From assembly GCA_027005175.1 (NCBI GenBank), contig JALTMC010000386.1:10491-17723 (forward strand): DNA of 7,233 nucleotides, written 5' to 3'. Made by a program: the position numbers and the translations under genes. Positions 1-6,250 of this stretch are shown piece by piece. This DNA comes from Myxococcales bacterium. GTDB taxonomy: Bacteria > Myxococcota_C > UBA6777. A model generated the notes under the pieces. It made no database searches. It saw nothing but the letters and a program-made list of their open reading frames with translations, and was not told the origin of the DNA. Each line of letters starts with the position of its first letter. Within the stretch, counting starts at the first letter, position 1.

Positions 1-294
1 TCCTCGGGGGAACTTGGAGCCGTCTTTGTAATCTTTGCCATTGTACTTGCAGTCTTTGTTGCAGTTTTTTTCGGTACAAGTGGCTTTGCCATCTTTGCAC
101 TCACAGGTATTGCAGCCATCGCCCTTATCCCATTTGGAGCCGCTCTTGTATTCTTTGTTGTCAACCTTACAGGACTTGGCAGGGCAGGAGTCAGAACCAC
201 ATTCGGCTTTGCCATCTTTGCAAGTACACTTGTTGCAGCCTGTTTTGTCTGTGAAATTCTCCCCATCCTTATAGGTCTTACCATTGTAATCACA
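1..294 (-). repeat. Tandem ~120-base coding repeats (units 2-4 of the Cys-rich protein)
   Basis: Unit 2 spans 184-294, unit 3 spans 61-171, and unit 4 starts at 51 and is cut by the window edge. The spacing between unit starts is 123 and 120 bases (41 and 40 residues). The 18-base segment encoding CKDGKA is identical at 82-99 and 205-222, and TTGGAGCCG recurs at 14-22 and 134-142. Each unit reads C, about 18 residues, CNxCxC, G, then two more Cys. A more diverged unit 1 lies at 538-648, separated from the others by the Kazal-like domain. Nucleotide-level identity suggests fairly recent internal duplication. The array may continue past position 1. Confidence 0.75.
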
Positions 295-747
295 AGTCTT
301 TCCTGCTGCGACACACTTTCCTTTGGCTCGCACCGAGACTCCTGCTACATTGGCTGCACAGGCATTGTTGTATGTTTTCTTGTCACAACCACAGACAGGG
401 TCAACATTCTGGTCGCAGGTCCCTGGTTTTTTGGTACAGACGCCACCTTTATCACTCTCTCCACAATGGGTGGGCATCTTGCAGAATTCGTCTTTCCCAC
501 ATGTGGCACCACCTTTGGTTCCACAAACCTTGTTTCCACAGGCTTTGTTTGTACAAACCACGGTTCCTTCAACACATGAGCATGTGTTGCATCCGTCTTT
601 GGCTGGAAACTTTGCACCTCTTGGGTGGGTAGCTCCCTCGTAAGAACAGGTTACCTCTTGTGTTGGAGCGGAACATCCAAAAGAACCGAGACCAGATAAT
701 CCGAACATCAAACACAAGCCAAACGATACCAAAATGATTCTAAACAT
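1..747 (-). CDS. Exported Cys-rich protein with Kazal-like and pacifastin/VWC-like repeats (3' end missing)
   Basis: The frame is open from ATG at 747 to position 1 (249 codons, no stop), so the C-terminus lies outside the window. An AAGGA ribosome site sits at 755-759, 7 bases before the ATG. Residues 1-24 form a signal peptide (MFRI, then a hydrophobic stretch). Cys25 in SFGC could be a lipidation site, though the lipobox is non-canonical. Residues 34-70 form a Cys-rich unit with the pattern CNTCSC..G..VCT...C. Residues 75-145 match the bacterial Kazal arrangement: C104, C111, PVCGCD (117-122), TYNNAC (125-130) and C145, with a Cys-rich lead-in. Units at 152-188 and 193-229 repeat the first pattern (CNxCxCKDGKA), and a fourth begins at C233. 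Kazal and pacifastin domains are known serine-protease inhibitors, and VWC-like units are also adhesive. I infer a secreted or surface protease inhibitor or binding protein. The target is unknown. By OMTKY3 numbering the Kazal P1 residue would be Gln113. Confidence 0.85.
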   Translation of the reverse strand, partial: MFRIILVSFGLCLMFGLSGLGSFGCSAPTQEVTCSYEGATHPRGAKFPAKDGCNTCSCVEGTVVCTNKACGNKVCGTKGGATCGKDEFCKMPTHCGESDKGGVCTKKPGTCDQNVDPVCGCDKKTYNNACAANVAGVSVRAKGKCVAAGKTCDYNGKTYKDGENFTDKTGCNKCTCKDGKAECGSDSCPAKSCKVDNKEYKSGSKWDKGDGCNTCECKDGKATCTEKNCNKDCKYNGKDYKDGSKFPRG

Positions 748-821
748 GACAGTTTCCTTACAAAGCAATGAAAGGGGGTAAGGGACATTTCCTTTCTTGA
801 GTTGACGAGTGACACCTTGAG

Positions 822-858
822 GAGTGCAGGGGGGCACTCTCACGAGTGTAGTATACTC
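822..858. promoter_or_regulatory. Cluster of alternating GAGTG/CACTC inverted repeats
   Basis: GAGTGC at 822-827 pairs perfectly with GCACTC at 834-839 across a six-base purine loop. The same CACTC (835-839) can instead pair with GAGTG at 844-848 across four bases. GAGT at 844-847 can also pair with ACTC at 855-858, whose centre holds the palindrome AGTATACT (850-857). The alternatives are mutually exclusive. Placed 75-111 bases upstream of the Cys-rich gene's start, the cluster could be a repressor site or a 5' leader structure. No known regulator is recognised. Confidence 0.35.
850..855 (-). promoter_or_regulatory. Candidate -10 box for the Cys-rich protein gene
   Basis: Read on the minus strand this is TATACT, five of six matches to the sigma-70 -10 consensus, about 100 bases upstream of the ATG at 747. 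No convincing -35 lies 16-18 bases further upstream, so an activator or a different sigma factor might be needed. The box sits inside the inverted-repeat cluster at 822-858, so a protein bound there would compete with polymerase. Confidence 0.25.
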
Positions 859-976
859 ATCTTACCATGTCCGTTGGCTGAAAAAGTGTTTTCTTTTAAC
901 AAGGCTTCTCTCAGAGAGTTTCGAGTCTCGATGGAAAGGTATCACGGAATTCTTGTTAAAGATAATAAATTCACTT

Positions 977-994
977 GGTTGTGGTTGTGGTTGT
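977..994 (+). repeat. Three tandem copies of GGTTGT
   Basis: Three perfect six-base copies lie at 977-982, 983-988 and 989-994, in non-coding DNA about 250 bases upstream of topB. Such short G/T tracts can vary in copy number by slippage. No function is shown. Confidence 0.6.
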
Positions 995-1155
995 GCCGCC
1001 TGTACCTGTCGTGGCTAGAATGATTTTTTCAAGAAAAACGTAAGCTTGTCAGGAGATCGTCAGGGCAATGTGTGTCCAACTTATTCCTTGACAGTGTCCT
1101 TAGAATATTGCAGACATTCTGGATATGTTGTTCTTGATGGAGGAGGAAAGGAGTC

Positions 1156-1251
1156 TTGAGAACTTTTCTTTTCATAGGATTCCCTCTTGAAAAAACGAAC
1201 ATAATAAGTTCTTTTGATGTGTCGAACAACGGGATGAGCAAGCATGAGTAA
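1156..1251 (+). CDS. Possible 31-residue leader ORF overlapping the topB start
   Basis: The strongest ribosome-site-like sequence in the intergenic region, AGGAGG at 1141-1146, lies nine bases before a TTG at 1156. That TTG opens a 31-codon frame ending in TAA at 1249-1251. The frame overlaps the first eight bases of topB (ATG at 1244), the geometry used for translational coupling. The peptide starts LRTFLFIGFPLEK and resembles nothing I recognise. The strong site may instead be chance, because the region is purine-rich. Treat it as a candidate only. Confidence 0.2.
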   Translation: MRTFLFIGFPLEKTNIISSFDVSNNGMSKHE

Positions 1252-3832
1252 ACGATTAGTAATAACAGAGAAACCCAGTGTTGCCCGAGATATTGCAGAT
1301 GCACTGGGTTCATTTGATAGTCATGATAAAGATGCCTGGTATGAGAATGACGAGTATATCATCACCTATGCTGTGGGTCATCTCTTGGAACTCAATCAGC
1401 CTGAAGAGTACAACAAAGACTGGAAACGTTGGTCCCTGGCTCAGCTTCCTATGATTCCCGATGCTTTTGTCTATTCAACACGTGATTCCAAGGCGACGAA
1501 ACGTCTGAATGTCATAAAAAAACTGGCGCGGCGCAAAGATGTCTCTAGCGTGATCAATGCTTGTGATGCGGGGCGTGAAGGTGAGCATATCTTCCGTACC
1601 ATTGTCTCTGAGTTTAAGAAGCCACTTCCTATCGAGCGTCTGTGGTTAAGCAGTTTGACAGCTTCAGCGATTCAAAGTGGATTTGAGAATCTTCGTCCCG
1701 GTGAAGAGTTCGACAACCTTGGTGATGCAGCAGCTTGCAGGTCTGAGGCAGACTGGCTGATTGGGATGAATGCGACCCGTGCCTTGACCATTCGCTTGCG
1801 AAGTTTGCGGTACGATGGTGCATGGAGTGCTGGACGTGTGCAAACACCGACTCTAAGTATGATGGTTGAGCGAGAGATCGAGATCCTGGCCCACCGGCCC
1901 GAGACGTACTGGCAGATCAAAGGTACATTTGATGCATCCGGTCACACCTATAGCGGTACATTCTCCGATCCTGCAAAGAAGTCAGAAGAGAAGCCCGATC
2001 GCATCTTTGACGCAGCCCGACGTGACCAGTTGGTGGAGATGCTGTCCAAGACCAAGGACGCGGTTGCCACAGAGCGTCGCACCACGAGCAAAGAAAAGCC
2101 GCCGCTTCTCTTTCACCTGACCGACTTACAACGTGTTGCCAACTCAACAATGGGTTTCACTTCAAAACGAACTCTGGGGGCTGCTCAGCGACTGTATGAA
2201 CAACACAAGTTGCTGAGTTACCCTCGTACCGATTCACGTTATCTGCCAGAAGATCAGCGAGATGAAGTTGAAAAAACAATGGATCTGTTGGGTCAGATGT
2301 CAGTTTTTGCTCCGATCGTAGAGCGTGTCGAGGCAGAGGGTGTTCAGAATGTCAAGCGTATCTTCAACGATAAGAAGGTCACGGACCACCATGCCATTGT
2401 TCCTCTGGGCATTCCCAAGCCTGGGCAACTTGATGGGGATGATGAACGTATCTTTCAGTTGGTTGTTCGTCGTTATCTTGCGGCCTTTATGCCGCCTGCG
2501 ATCTGGGCGAATGTAAAGCGCACAACACTTGTTAAAGCGGATGAAGATATCCGCTTCTTGAGTTCAGGAAGAGTCCTCGCTGAACCCGGTTGGCAGTTTG
2601 CCATGGGGAAAGTGAAGGGACATGGCGATCCGCTACCTGAGTTGGATGAGAAGGCTGGCACCCATGTCTCGTTGGCAGAGCATGAACTCCTGGAAAAACA
2701 GACCAAGCCGCGAGGTCGTCTGTCTGAGGCTGGTTTGCTCAGTCGTATGGAGAGCTGTGGAAAAGACGTCGATGATGCTGAACTCAGCGAGGCTTTGAGT
2801 GAGCGCGGTCTAGGAACACCTGCAACCCGCGCTGATACCATTGAGCGTTTAATCTCTCGCGGTTTTGTCACACGTGACGGAAAGGCCTTGCGCCCCACAT
2901 CGAAAGCTATTCGAATGATGGACTTGCTGCGTCGCGTTGAAGCTGATAGTCTTTGCTCTGTCGCATTGACCGGAGAAATGGAATACAAACTGAGACAGGT
3001 TGAGGCTGGTGAGTTGAGCCGGGATGAGTATATCGACGAAATTCGTGAGAATACAATAAGCCTAACCAGTGCTCTTAAGGATTTTGATTACGACGACCTC
3101 TACAAAGAAGATCCACCTGTGGGAGTGACTCCCGACGAGAGCGGCCTGCCCGTCCGTGAGAATCTCTGGGGATTTGGTACTCTCAGTGACGAAGATGCTA
3201 GCGCATTTTTTATCTTCAAAGATATTCGTGGTCATGTCCTGACGCCTCAAGAGATGGCAGAGATCTTGGTGTCAGAGGAGCACAAGGCTGGACCCATTGC
3301 TTTCTTTACCTCTCAAGGTCGCAAGACATTTACTTACAAAGGAAACCTTGTGCTGCGTCGATTGAGTGACGAGGAATATGAGAAGCTGAGTCCTAGCAAG
3401 AAAGGTCGCAGGCCGAGTCGATACAAGCTCGATGTGGAGGTGTTGGGAGAAGATGGGAAGCCGATTGAGGGCAATGCGAATCCAATGCATCAACAAGAAG
3501 AGGTTATCCAAACCCTGGTCTTTACACCCAAAGACGTGGAGATCGTAGAGACCAATATCCGATATATCGATCGCGCACATGTTGGGCAGTCAGACAACCC
3601 GATTGCTGTGCTGCCGAAAGAAGTTTGTGAACGTCCAATCACTCCTGAAGAGGCGATTCCTTACTTTGTGGAAGGAAAAACCTCCGTTCTCACGCGGTTT
3701 CGCTCAAAGAAAGGACGGTCCTTCCGGGCGATCTTATACCAAAAAGCCAATGGCCGTCACGGCTTTGAATTTCCCCCCCGTGAAGCTTCGAGCAAAGCCA
3801 AGAAAAACTCAGAATCGGAAAAAAATTCATAA
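1244..3832 (+). CDS. topB: DNA topoisomerase III (type IA)
   Basis: This cytoplasmic type IA topoisomerase makes a transient single-strand break with the 5' end held on a tyrosine. The family decatenates and relaxes underwound DNA during replication and recombination. The Toprim domain opens the protein: TEKPSVARDIA (8-18) carries acidic Glu9, and NACDAGREGE (105-114) carries Asp108 and Glu112. As in many bacterial Top3 enzymes, the second Asp of the usual DxD is Gly here. The catalytic tyrosine is Tyr326 in LLSYPRTDSRYLP. DHHAI (381-385) and GLGTPATRADTIERL (522-536) are further family motifs. Residues about 641-705 and 785-845 look like two Toprim C-terminal repeats, the second with GKT, SKKGR.F.A and FEFPPR. 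No zinc-finger cysteine clusters remain. At 862 residues it is longer than E. coli TopB (about 650) because of this tail. The ATG at 1244 is the first start after an in-frame TGA at 1235 and fits the family N-terminus. Its ribosome site (GGGATGAG, 1231-1238) is weak. No mobile-element genes flank it, so it is probably the chromosomal housekeeping copy. Confidence 0.96.
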   Translation: MSKRLVITEKPSVARDIADALGSFDSHDKDAWYENDEYIITYAVGHLLELNQPEEYNKDWKRWSLAQLPMIPDAFVYSTRDSKATKRLNVIKKLARRKDVSSVINACDAGREGEHIFRTIVSEFKKPLPIERLWLSSLTASAIQSGFENLRPGEEFDNLGDAAACRSEADWLIGMNATRALTIRLRSLRYDGAWSAGRVQTPTLSMMVEREIEILAHRPETYWQIKGTFDASGHTYSGTFSDPAKKSEEKPDRIFDAARRDQLVEMLSKTKDAVATERRTTSKEKPPLLFHLTDLQRVANSTMGFTSKRTLGAAQRLYEQHKLLSYPRTDSRYLPEDQRDEVEKTMDLLGQMSVFAPIVERVEAEGVQNVKRIFNDKKVTDHHAIVPLGIPKPGQLDGDDERIFQLVVRRYLAAFMPPAIWANVKRTTLVKADEDIRFLSSGRVLAEPGWQFAMGKVKGHGDPLPELDEKAGTHVSLAEHELLEKQTKPRGRLSEAGLLSRMESCGKDVDDAELSEALSERGLGTPATRADTIERLISRGFVTRDGKALRPTSKAIRMMDLLRRVEADSLCSVALTGEMEYKLRQVEAGELSRDEYIDEIRENTISLTSALKDFDYDDLYKEDPPVGVTPDESGLPVRENLWGFGTLSDEDASAFFIFKDIRGHVLTPQEMAEILVSEEHKAGPIAFFTSQGRKTFTYKGNLVLRRLSDEEYEKLSPSKKGRRPSRYKLDVEVLGEDGKPIEGNANPMHQQEEVIQTLVFTPKDVEIVETNIRYIDRAHVGQSDNPIAVLPKEVCERPITPEEAIPYFVEGKTSVLTRFRSKKGRSFRAILYQKANGRHGFEFPPREASSKAKKNSESEKNS

Positions 3833-3886
3833 CTTCCATATGCCTCGACTCCTGTACTTTTCCGTACATTTCCGTGGGGCGACCGA

Positions 3887-3909
3887 GATATCGCGCTATC
3901 GTTTTTTTT
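3887..3909 (+). terminator. Weak hairpin plus T8 run after topB
   Basis: GATA (3887-3890) and TATC (3897-3900) can pair around the six-base loop TCGCGC, followed one base later by eight uninterrupted T (3902-3909), about 55 bases after the topB stop. The stem is short and AU-rich for an intrinsic terminator. An alternative is GCGA/TCGC at 3879-3894. A further small hairpin, TGTAC/GTACA, lies at 3853-3868. The T run and position favour termination, but not firmly. Confidence 0.35.
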
Positions 3910-3927
3910 CTCCTGTTTGGTGTACAC

Positions 3928-3936
3928 TGCTATGAT
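3928..3936 (+). promoter_or_regulatory. Extended -10 promoter candidate for the activator operon
   Basis: TGCTATGAT matches the extended -10 pattern TGnTATAAT with one mismatch. The T8-rich DNA just upstream offers no clear -35, which extended -10 promoters can lack. Transcription would begin near 3942-3944, just before ATG 3953, giving a very short leader of about ten bases. This would exclude the in-frame upstream starts TTG 3917 and ATG 3932, the latter lying inside the box. Confidence 0.35.
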
Positions 3937-3952
3937 CTTTTCGAAATCGGGT

Positions 3953-5452
3953 ATGACCACTCAACTCACGGATATCAATCGGGTTGTACCAACAGATGCG
4001 GGACTGCGTACGTCGTGGTTGTCCATTGAAGACAGCTCTCTTGTTGTTGTGGAAGGTCCTCATACTGGGTTGGAATTTCGATTAGACCAAGAGATCGTAC
4101 GGATCGGTCGGGCTGAGTGGTGTGATATCATCCTGGCCAACGATTCTCGTGTCAGCTCTGTTCATTGTGAGTGTTGGCTTGATCGGCGAGGGGTTCGGAT
4201 TCGCGATCTGGAAAGTCGCAATGGCACACTGCTTAACGAGTGTCCTGTCTTTGATGCTTATGTGATTGAGGGGGCGAATATCCGTATTGGGAATTCGATC
4301 TTACAACTCAAATCTCATCGTCAGCGCAAAGAGATAGAGATCAGTTACCAAGATGAGAGTGGCCTGCTTGTTGGAAAAAGTCCCAGTATGCGGAAGATCT
4401 TTACGATGTTGTCTCGCTTGGGACAAAGGGATGTTGTTACTTTGCTTACCGGAGAGACGGGGACTGGAAAAACCAGCATCGCCGAAGCGATTCATAAGCA
4501 GAGTAAACGCTCTGAAAATCCTTTTGTGACGGTGAATTGCGGGGCATTGCCTGCGAGCCTGATCGAAGCCACACTCTTTGGTTACGAGAAAGGTGCGTTC
4601 ACAGGTGCCACAAGCAAACACCAAGGGGTCTTTCAACAGGCTCATACAGGCACACTTTTTTTGGATGAAATCGCAGAACTTCCGATCGAGCTTCAACCCA
4701 AACTGTTGGATATTCTGGAGCGTAAAAAAGTTCGTCCCATCAACAGTGAGCAAGAGATCGATGTTGACTTTCGATTGATCACTGCCACCCATCAGAATCT
4801 CAAAAAAGCCATTCAAGAAGGTCGATTTCGAGAAGATCTATACTTTCGTTTGTCTGTTGTTGAACTTGATGTTCCCCCGTTGCGAGAACGTCGGGAAGAT
4901 ATCCCGTTGCTGGTTGACAAACTGTTAAAATCTATTTCTCCTGATCTTACTTTTACTTTGACAGACGCTGCGATTCGCTCCTTAGAGTCTTATTTGTGGC
5001 CTGGAAATATTCGAGAGCTACGTAACTTGTTGGAGCGTGCTATCGTCTTTCTGGAAGGCCAAGTCATCGATGTGGAGAACCTTGGGTTATCTTCTACTCG
5101 CCGAGAAGCTTCGGGTCCGACAGGAGATTACGCTCATTCGAAGTCGAGGAATGTTGAGGCTATGGCAGAGGAAGAGAGGCTCTCGGGCGGCTCAACTCTT
5201 CCATTGACAACACATTGTACCGTTGTCTCTGAGGACAATCTCTCTGTTCAGTTGGCGAAAACGCTTTGTGAGTCTCCTGTCTTGTTGAAGGAGCTAACTT
5301 CATCGTTTGAAAAAGCGATACTCTCGCAGGCACTCAATGAGACGGGCATGAATGCACAAAAAGCTTCTGAGCTGCTGGGGATCTCCCCTGCGTGGTTGTA
5401 CAACAGAGTTAAAAAGTATGATCTCAAAACGCGTCGAAGCGGACAGGGCTGA
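3953..5452 (+). CDS. FHA-domain sigma-54-dependent transcriptional activator
   Basis: This is an enhancer-binding protein that hydrolyses ATP to open sigma-54 promoters. Residues about 29-120 form an FHA domain with its phosphothreonine-binding residues: IGR (51-53), S68..H71 and SRNGT (88-92). The AAA+ domain follows at about 137-375. It has Walker A GETGTGKT (167-174), the sigma-54 contact loop GAFTGA (214-219), Walker B LFLDE (235-239), the arginine-finger region FREDLYFRL (292-300) and WPGNIREL (349-356). A low-complexity linker (about 380-440) leads to a Fis-type helix-turn-helix (448-491, NAQKASELLGIS then WLYNRVKKY). There is no receiver domain, so control is probably through Ser/Thr kinase phosphorylation, a design frequent in Myxococcota. 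I chose ATG 3953 (499 residues) because the upstream in-frame starts ATG 3932 and TTG 3917 lack ribosome sites and overlap the promoter candidate. ATG 3953 also lacks a good site, so a start at 3932 remains possible. The next gene begins 3 bases after the stop. Confidence 0.93.
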   Translation: MTTQLTDINRVVPTDAGLRTSWLSIEDSSLVVVEGPHTGLEFRLDQEIVRIGRAEWCDIILANDSRVSSVHCECWLDRRGVRIRDLESRNGTLLNECPVFDAYVIEGANIRIGNSILQLKSHRQRKEIEISYQDESGLLVGKSPSMRKIFTMLSRLGQRDVVTLLTGETGTGKTSIAEAIHKQSKRSENPFVTVNCGALPASLIEATLFGYEKGAFTGATSKHQGVFQQAHTGTLFLDEIAELPIELQPKLLDILERKKVRPINSEQEIDVDFRLITATHQNLKKAIQEGRFREDLYFRLSVVELDVPPLRERREDIPLLVDKLLKSISPDLTFTLTDAAIRSLESYLWPGNIRELRNLLERAIVFLEGQVIDVENLGLSSTRREASGPTGDYAHSKSRNVEAMAEEERLSGGSTLPLTTHCTVVSEDNLSVQLAKTLCESPVLLKELTSSFEKAILSQALNETGMNAQKASELLGISPAWLYNRVKKYDLKTRRSGQG

Positions 5453-5455
5453 GTT

Positions 5456-6151
5456 ATGACAGAGGATTCTTTTGATGGATTTTCTCCATCGCTATTTACG
5501 TTTCTTGAAGAGATCGCTGTCAACAACAACCGAGAATGGTTTCATGCCAACAAGTCCAGGTATGAGGTGGATGTTCGGGAGCCCGCTTTTCACTGGATTC
5601 GCGCGATGAAGCCTCGCTTGCAGGCCATCTCCCCTTGTTTCTTGGCTGTTGCGAGAAAGGTCGGAGGTTCGATGATGCGGATTCATCGGGATGTTCGCTT
5701 CTCCAAAAACAAAGAACCTTATAAGACAAATGTCGGTATTCAGTTTCGTCATGTGCTGGGCAAAGATGTTCATGCCCCTGGATATTATCTGCATATCAGC
5801 CCCGAATCCAACTTTCTCGGAGTTGGAATATGGCGTCCCGACTCTTCATCTTTGGCAAAGATCCGGGCATCCATCCATGAGCATCAAGAAGACTGGGTGG
5901 AGATGAGAGATGACGAGGGCTTCCAAGAACTTTTTGAACTCGGTGGCGATAGCCTCAAACGCTCTCCTCGTGGCTATGACAAGGACCATCCTCTCCTGGT
6001 CGATCTCAAAAGAAAAGACTTCATCGCTGTTCACAACCTGACCCCCGAAGACCTCCTCGACGAGCACTTCATCGACCATGCCAGTGACGCCTTTGCCGCC
6101 GCAACTCCCTTCATGGAGTTTCTCTGCGAATCCCTCGAAGTCGGATTCTAA
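5456..6151 (+). CDS. DUF2461 family protein
   Basis: This 231-residue protein matches the DUF2461 (TIGR02453) family in length and motifs. These are NNREWF (24-29) near the start, the strongly conserved block from RIHRD (75-79) through RFSKNKEPYKTN (81-92), GYYLHISP (109-116), GVGIWRP (122-128), and LKRSPRGYDKDHP (167-179). The biochemical role of the family is unknown to me. The block rich in Arg, Lys and Asp suggests a binding or catalytic surface, which is inference. There is no signal peptide or membrane segment, so it is likely cytoplasmic. It starts 3 bases after the activator's TGA, with AGGG within GGACAGGG just upstream of ATG 5456, so the two genes are probably co-transcribed and translationally coupled. 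No regulatory site of its own is visible. Confidence 0.9.
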   Translation: MTEDSFDGFSPSLFTFLEEIAVNNNREWFHANKSRYEVDVREPAFHWIRAMKPRLQAISPCFLAVARKVGGSMMRIHRDVRFSKNKEPYKTNVGIQFRHVLGKDVHAPGYYLHISPESNFLGVGIWRPDSSSLAKIRASIHEHQEDWVEMRDDEGFQELFELGGDSLKRSPRGYDKDHPLLVDLKRKDFIAVHNLTPEDLLDEHFIDHASDAFAAATPFMEFLCESLEVGF

Positions 6152-6154
6152 AAG

Positions 6155-6182
6155 AACTTCTCCAAAAACTCGGAAAGAAGTT
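6155..6182 (-). terminator. Inverted repeat between convergent genes, possible terminator
   Basis: AACTTCT (6155-6161) pairs with AGAAGTT (6176-6182), with two further C-G pairs possible inside across a bulge. Read on the minus strand the hairpin is followed by CTTTTA, so it could end transcripts of the minus-strand gene that stops at 6251. On the plus strand no T run follows, so it is a poor terminator for the DUF2461 operon, though it might still act on both. Confidence 0.3.
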
Positions 6183-6250
6183 GTAACATGAACAATCTGA
6201 GGAATAGAGAGTTCGCTTCACAGATGGGTAGGGTGGAGGAACAGCAATCT

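Larger units (their letters stand above)
748..1243. other. Intergenic region between divergent genes
   Basis: This 496-base stretch separates the minus-strand Cys-rich gene from topB. I see no convincing protein gene in it: two overlapping plus-strand frames at 802-1023 and 824-1018 begin at TTG and GTG without a usable ribosome site. It contains the inverted-repeat cluster at 822-858, a candidate minus-strand -10 at 850-855, the GGTTGT repeat at 977-994, a 5-base inverted repeat AGAAT/ATTCT at 1102-1120, and an imperfect one, AAAcGAAC/GTTCtTTT, at 1193-1215. No promoter with good -35 and -10 boxes could be assigned to topB. An isolated TTGACA at 1088-1093 has no -10 at proper spacing. Confidence 0.6.

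Noticed and set aside
323-643. Overlapping open frames on both strands opposite or out of frame with the Cys-rich gene
   Set aside because: The minus-strand frame from 747 carries a signal peptide, regular Cys spacing and recognised domains; the others are shadows caused by its biased codons.
983-996. Possible sigma-54 -24/-12 element (GG-N10-GC)
   Set aside because: Only the two dinucleotides match; the bases around both are poor, and the pair falls in a simple repeat where such spacing arises by chance.
824-1018. A 64-codon plus-strand frame ending in a Cys-rich tail (GCGCGCAACTC) that looks like a modified-peptide precursor core
   Set aside because: The GTG start has its only SD-like bases directly abutting it, there is no ATG, the Cys pattern is just the GGTTGT DNA repeat read in one frame, and no YcaO, lanthipeptide or radical-SAM enzyme gene is in the window.
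802-1023. A 73-codon plus-strand frame ending in WLWLWLC
   Set aside because: It begins at TTG without a ribosome site, overlaps the frame above, has no family resemblance, and its odd tail is the same hexamer repeat.
1088-1093. TTGACA as a -35 box for topB
   Set aside because: No acceptable -10 occurs 15-19 bases downstream; the nearest TAGAAT (1101-1106) is only seven bases away.
1193-1215. Imperfect inverted repeat AAAcGAAC/GTTCtTTT as a LexA (SOS) box upstream of topB
   Set aside because: The half-sites resemble the Gram-positive LexA arms, but the seven-base spacer does not fit the known four-base spacing.
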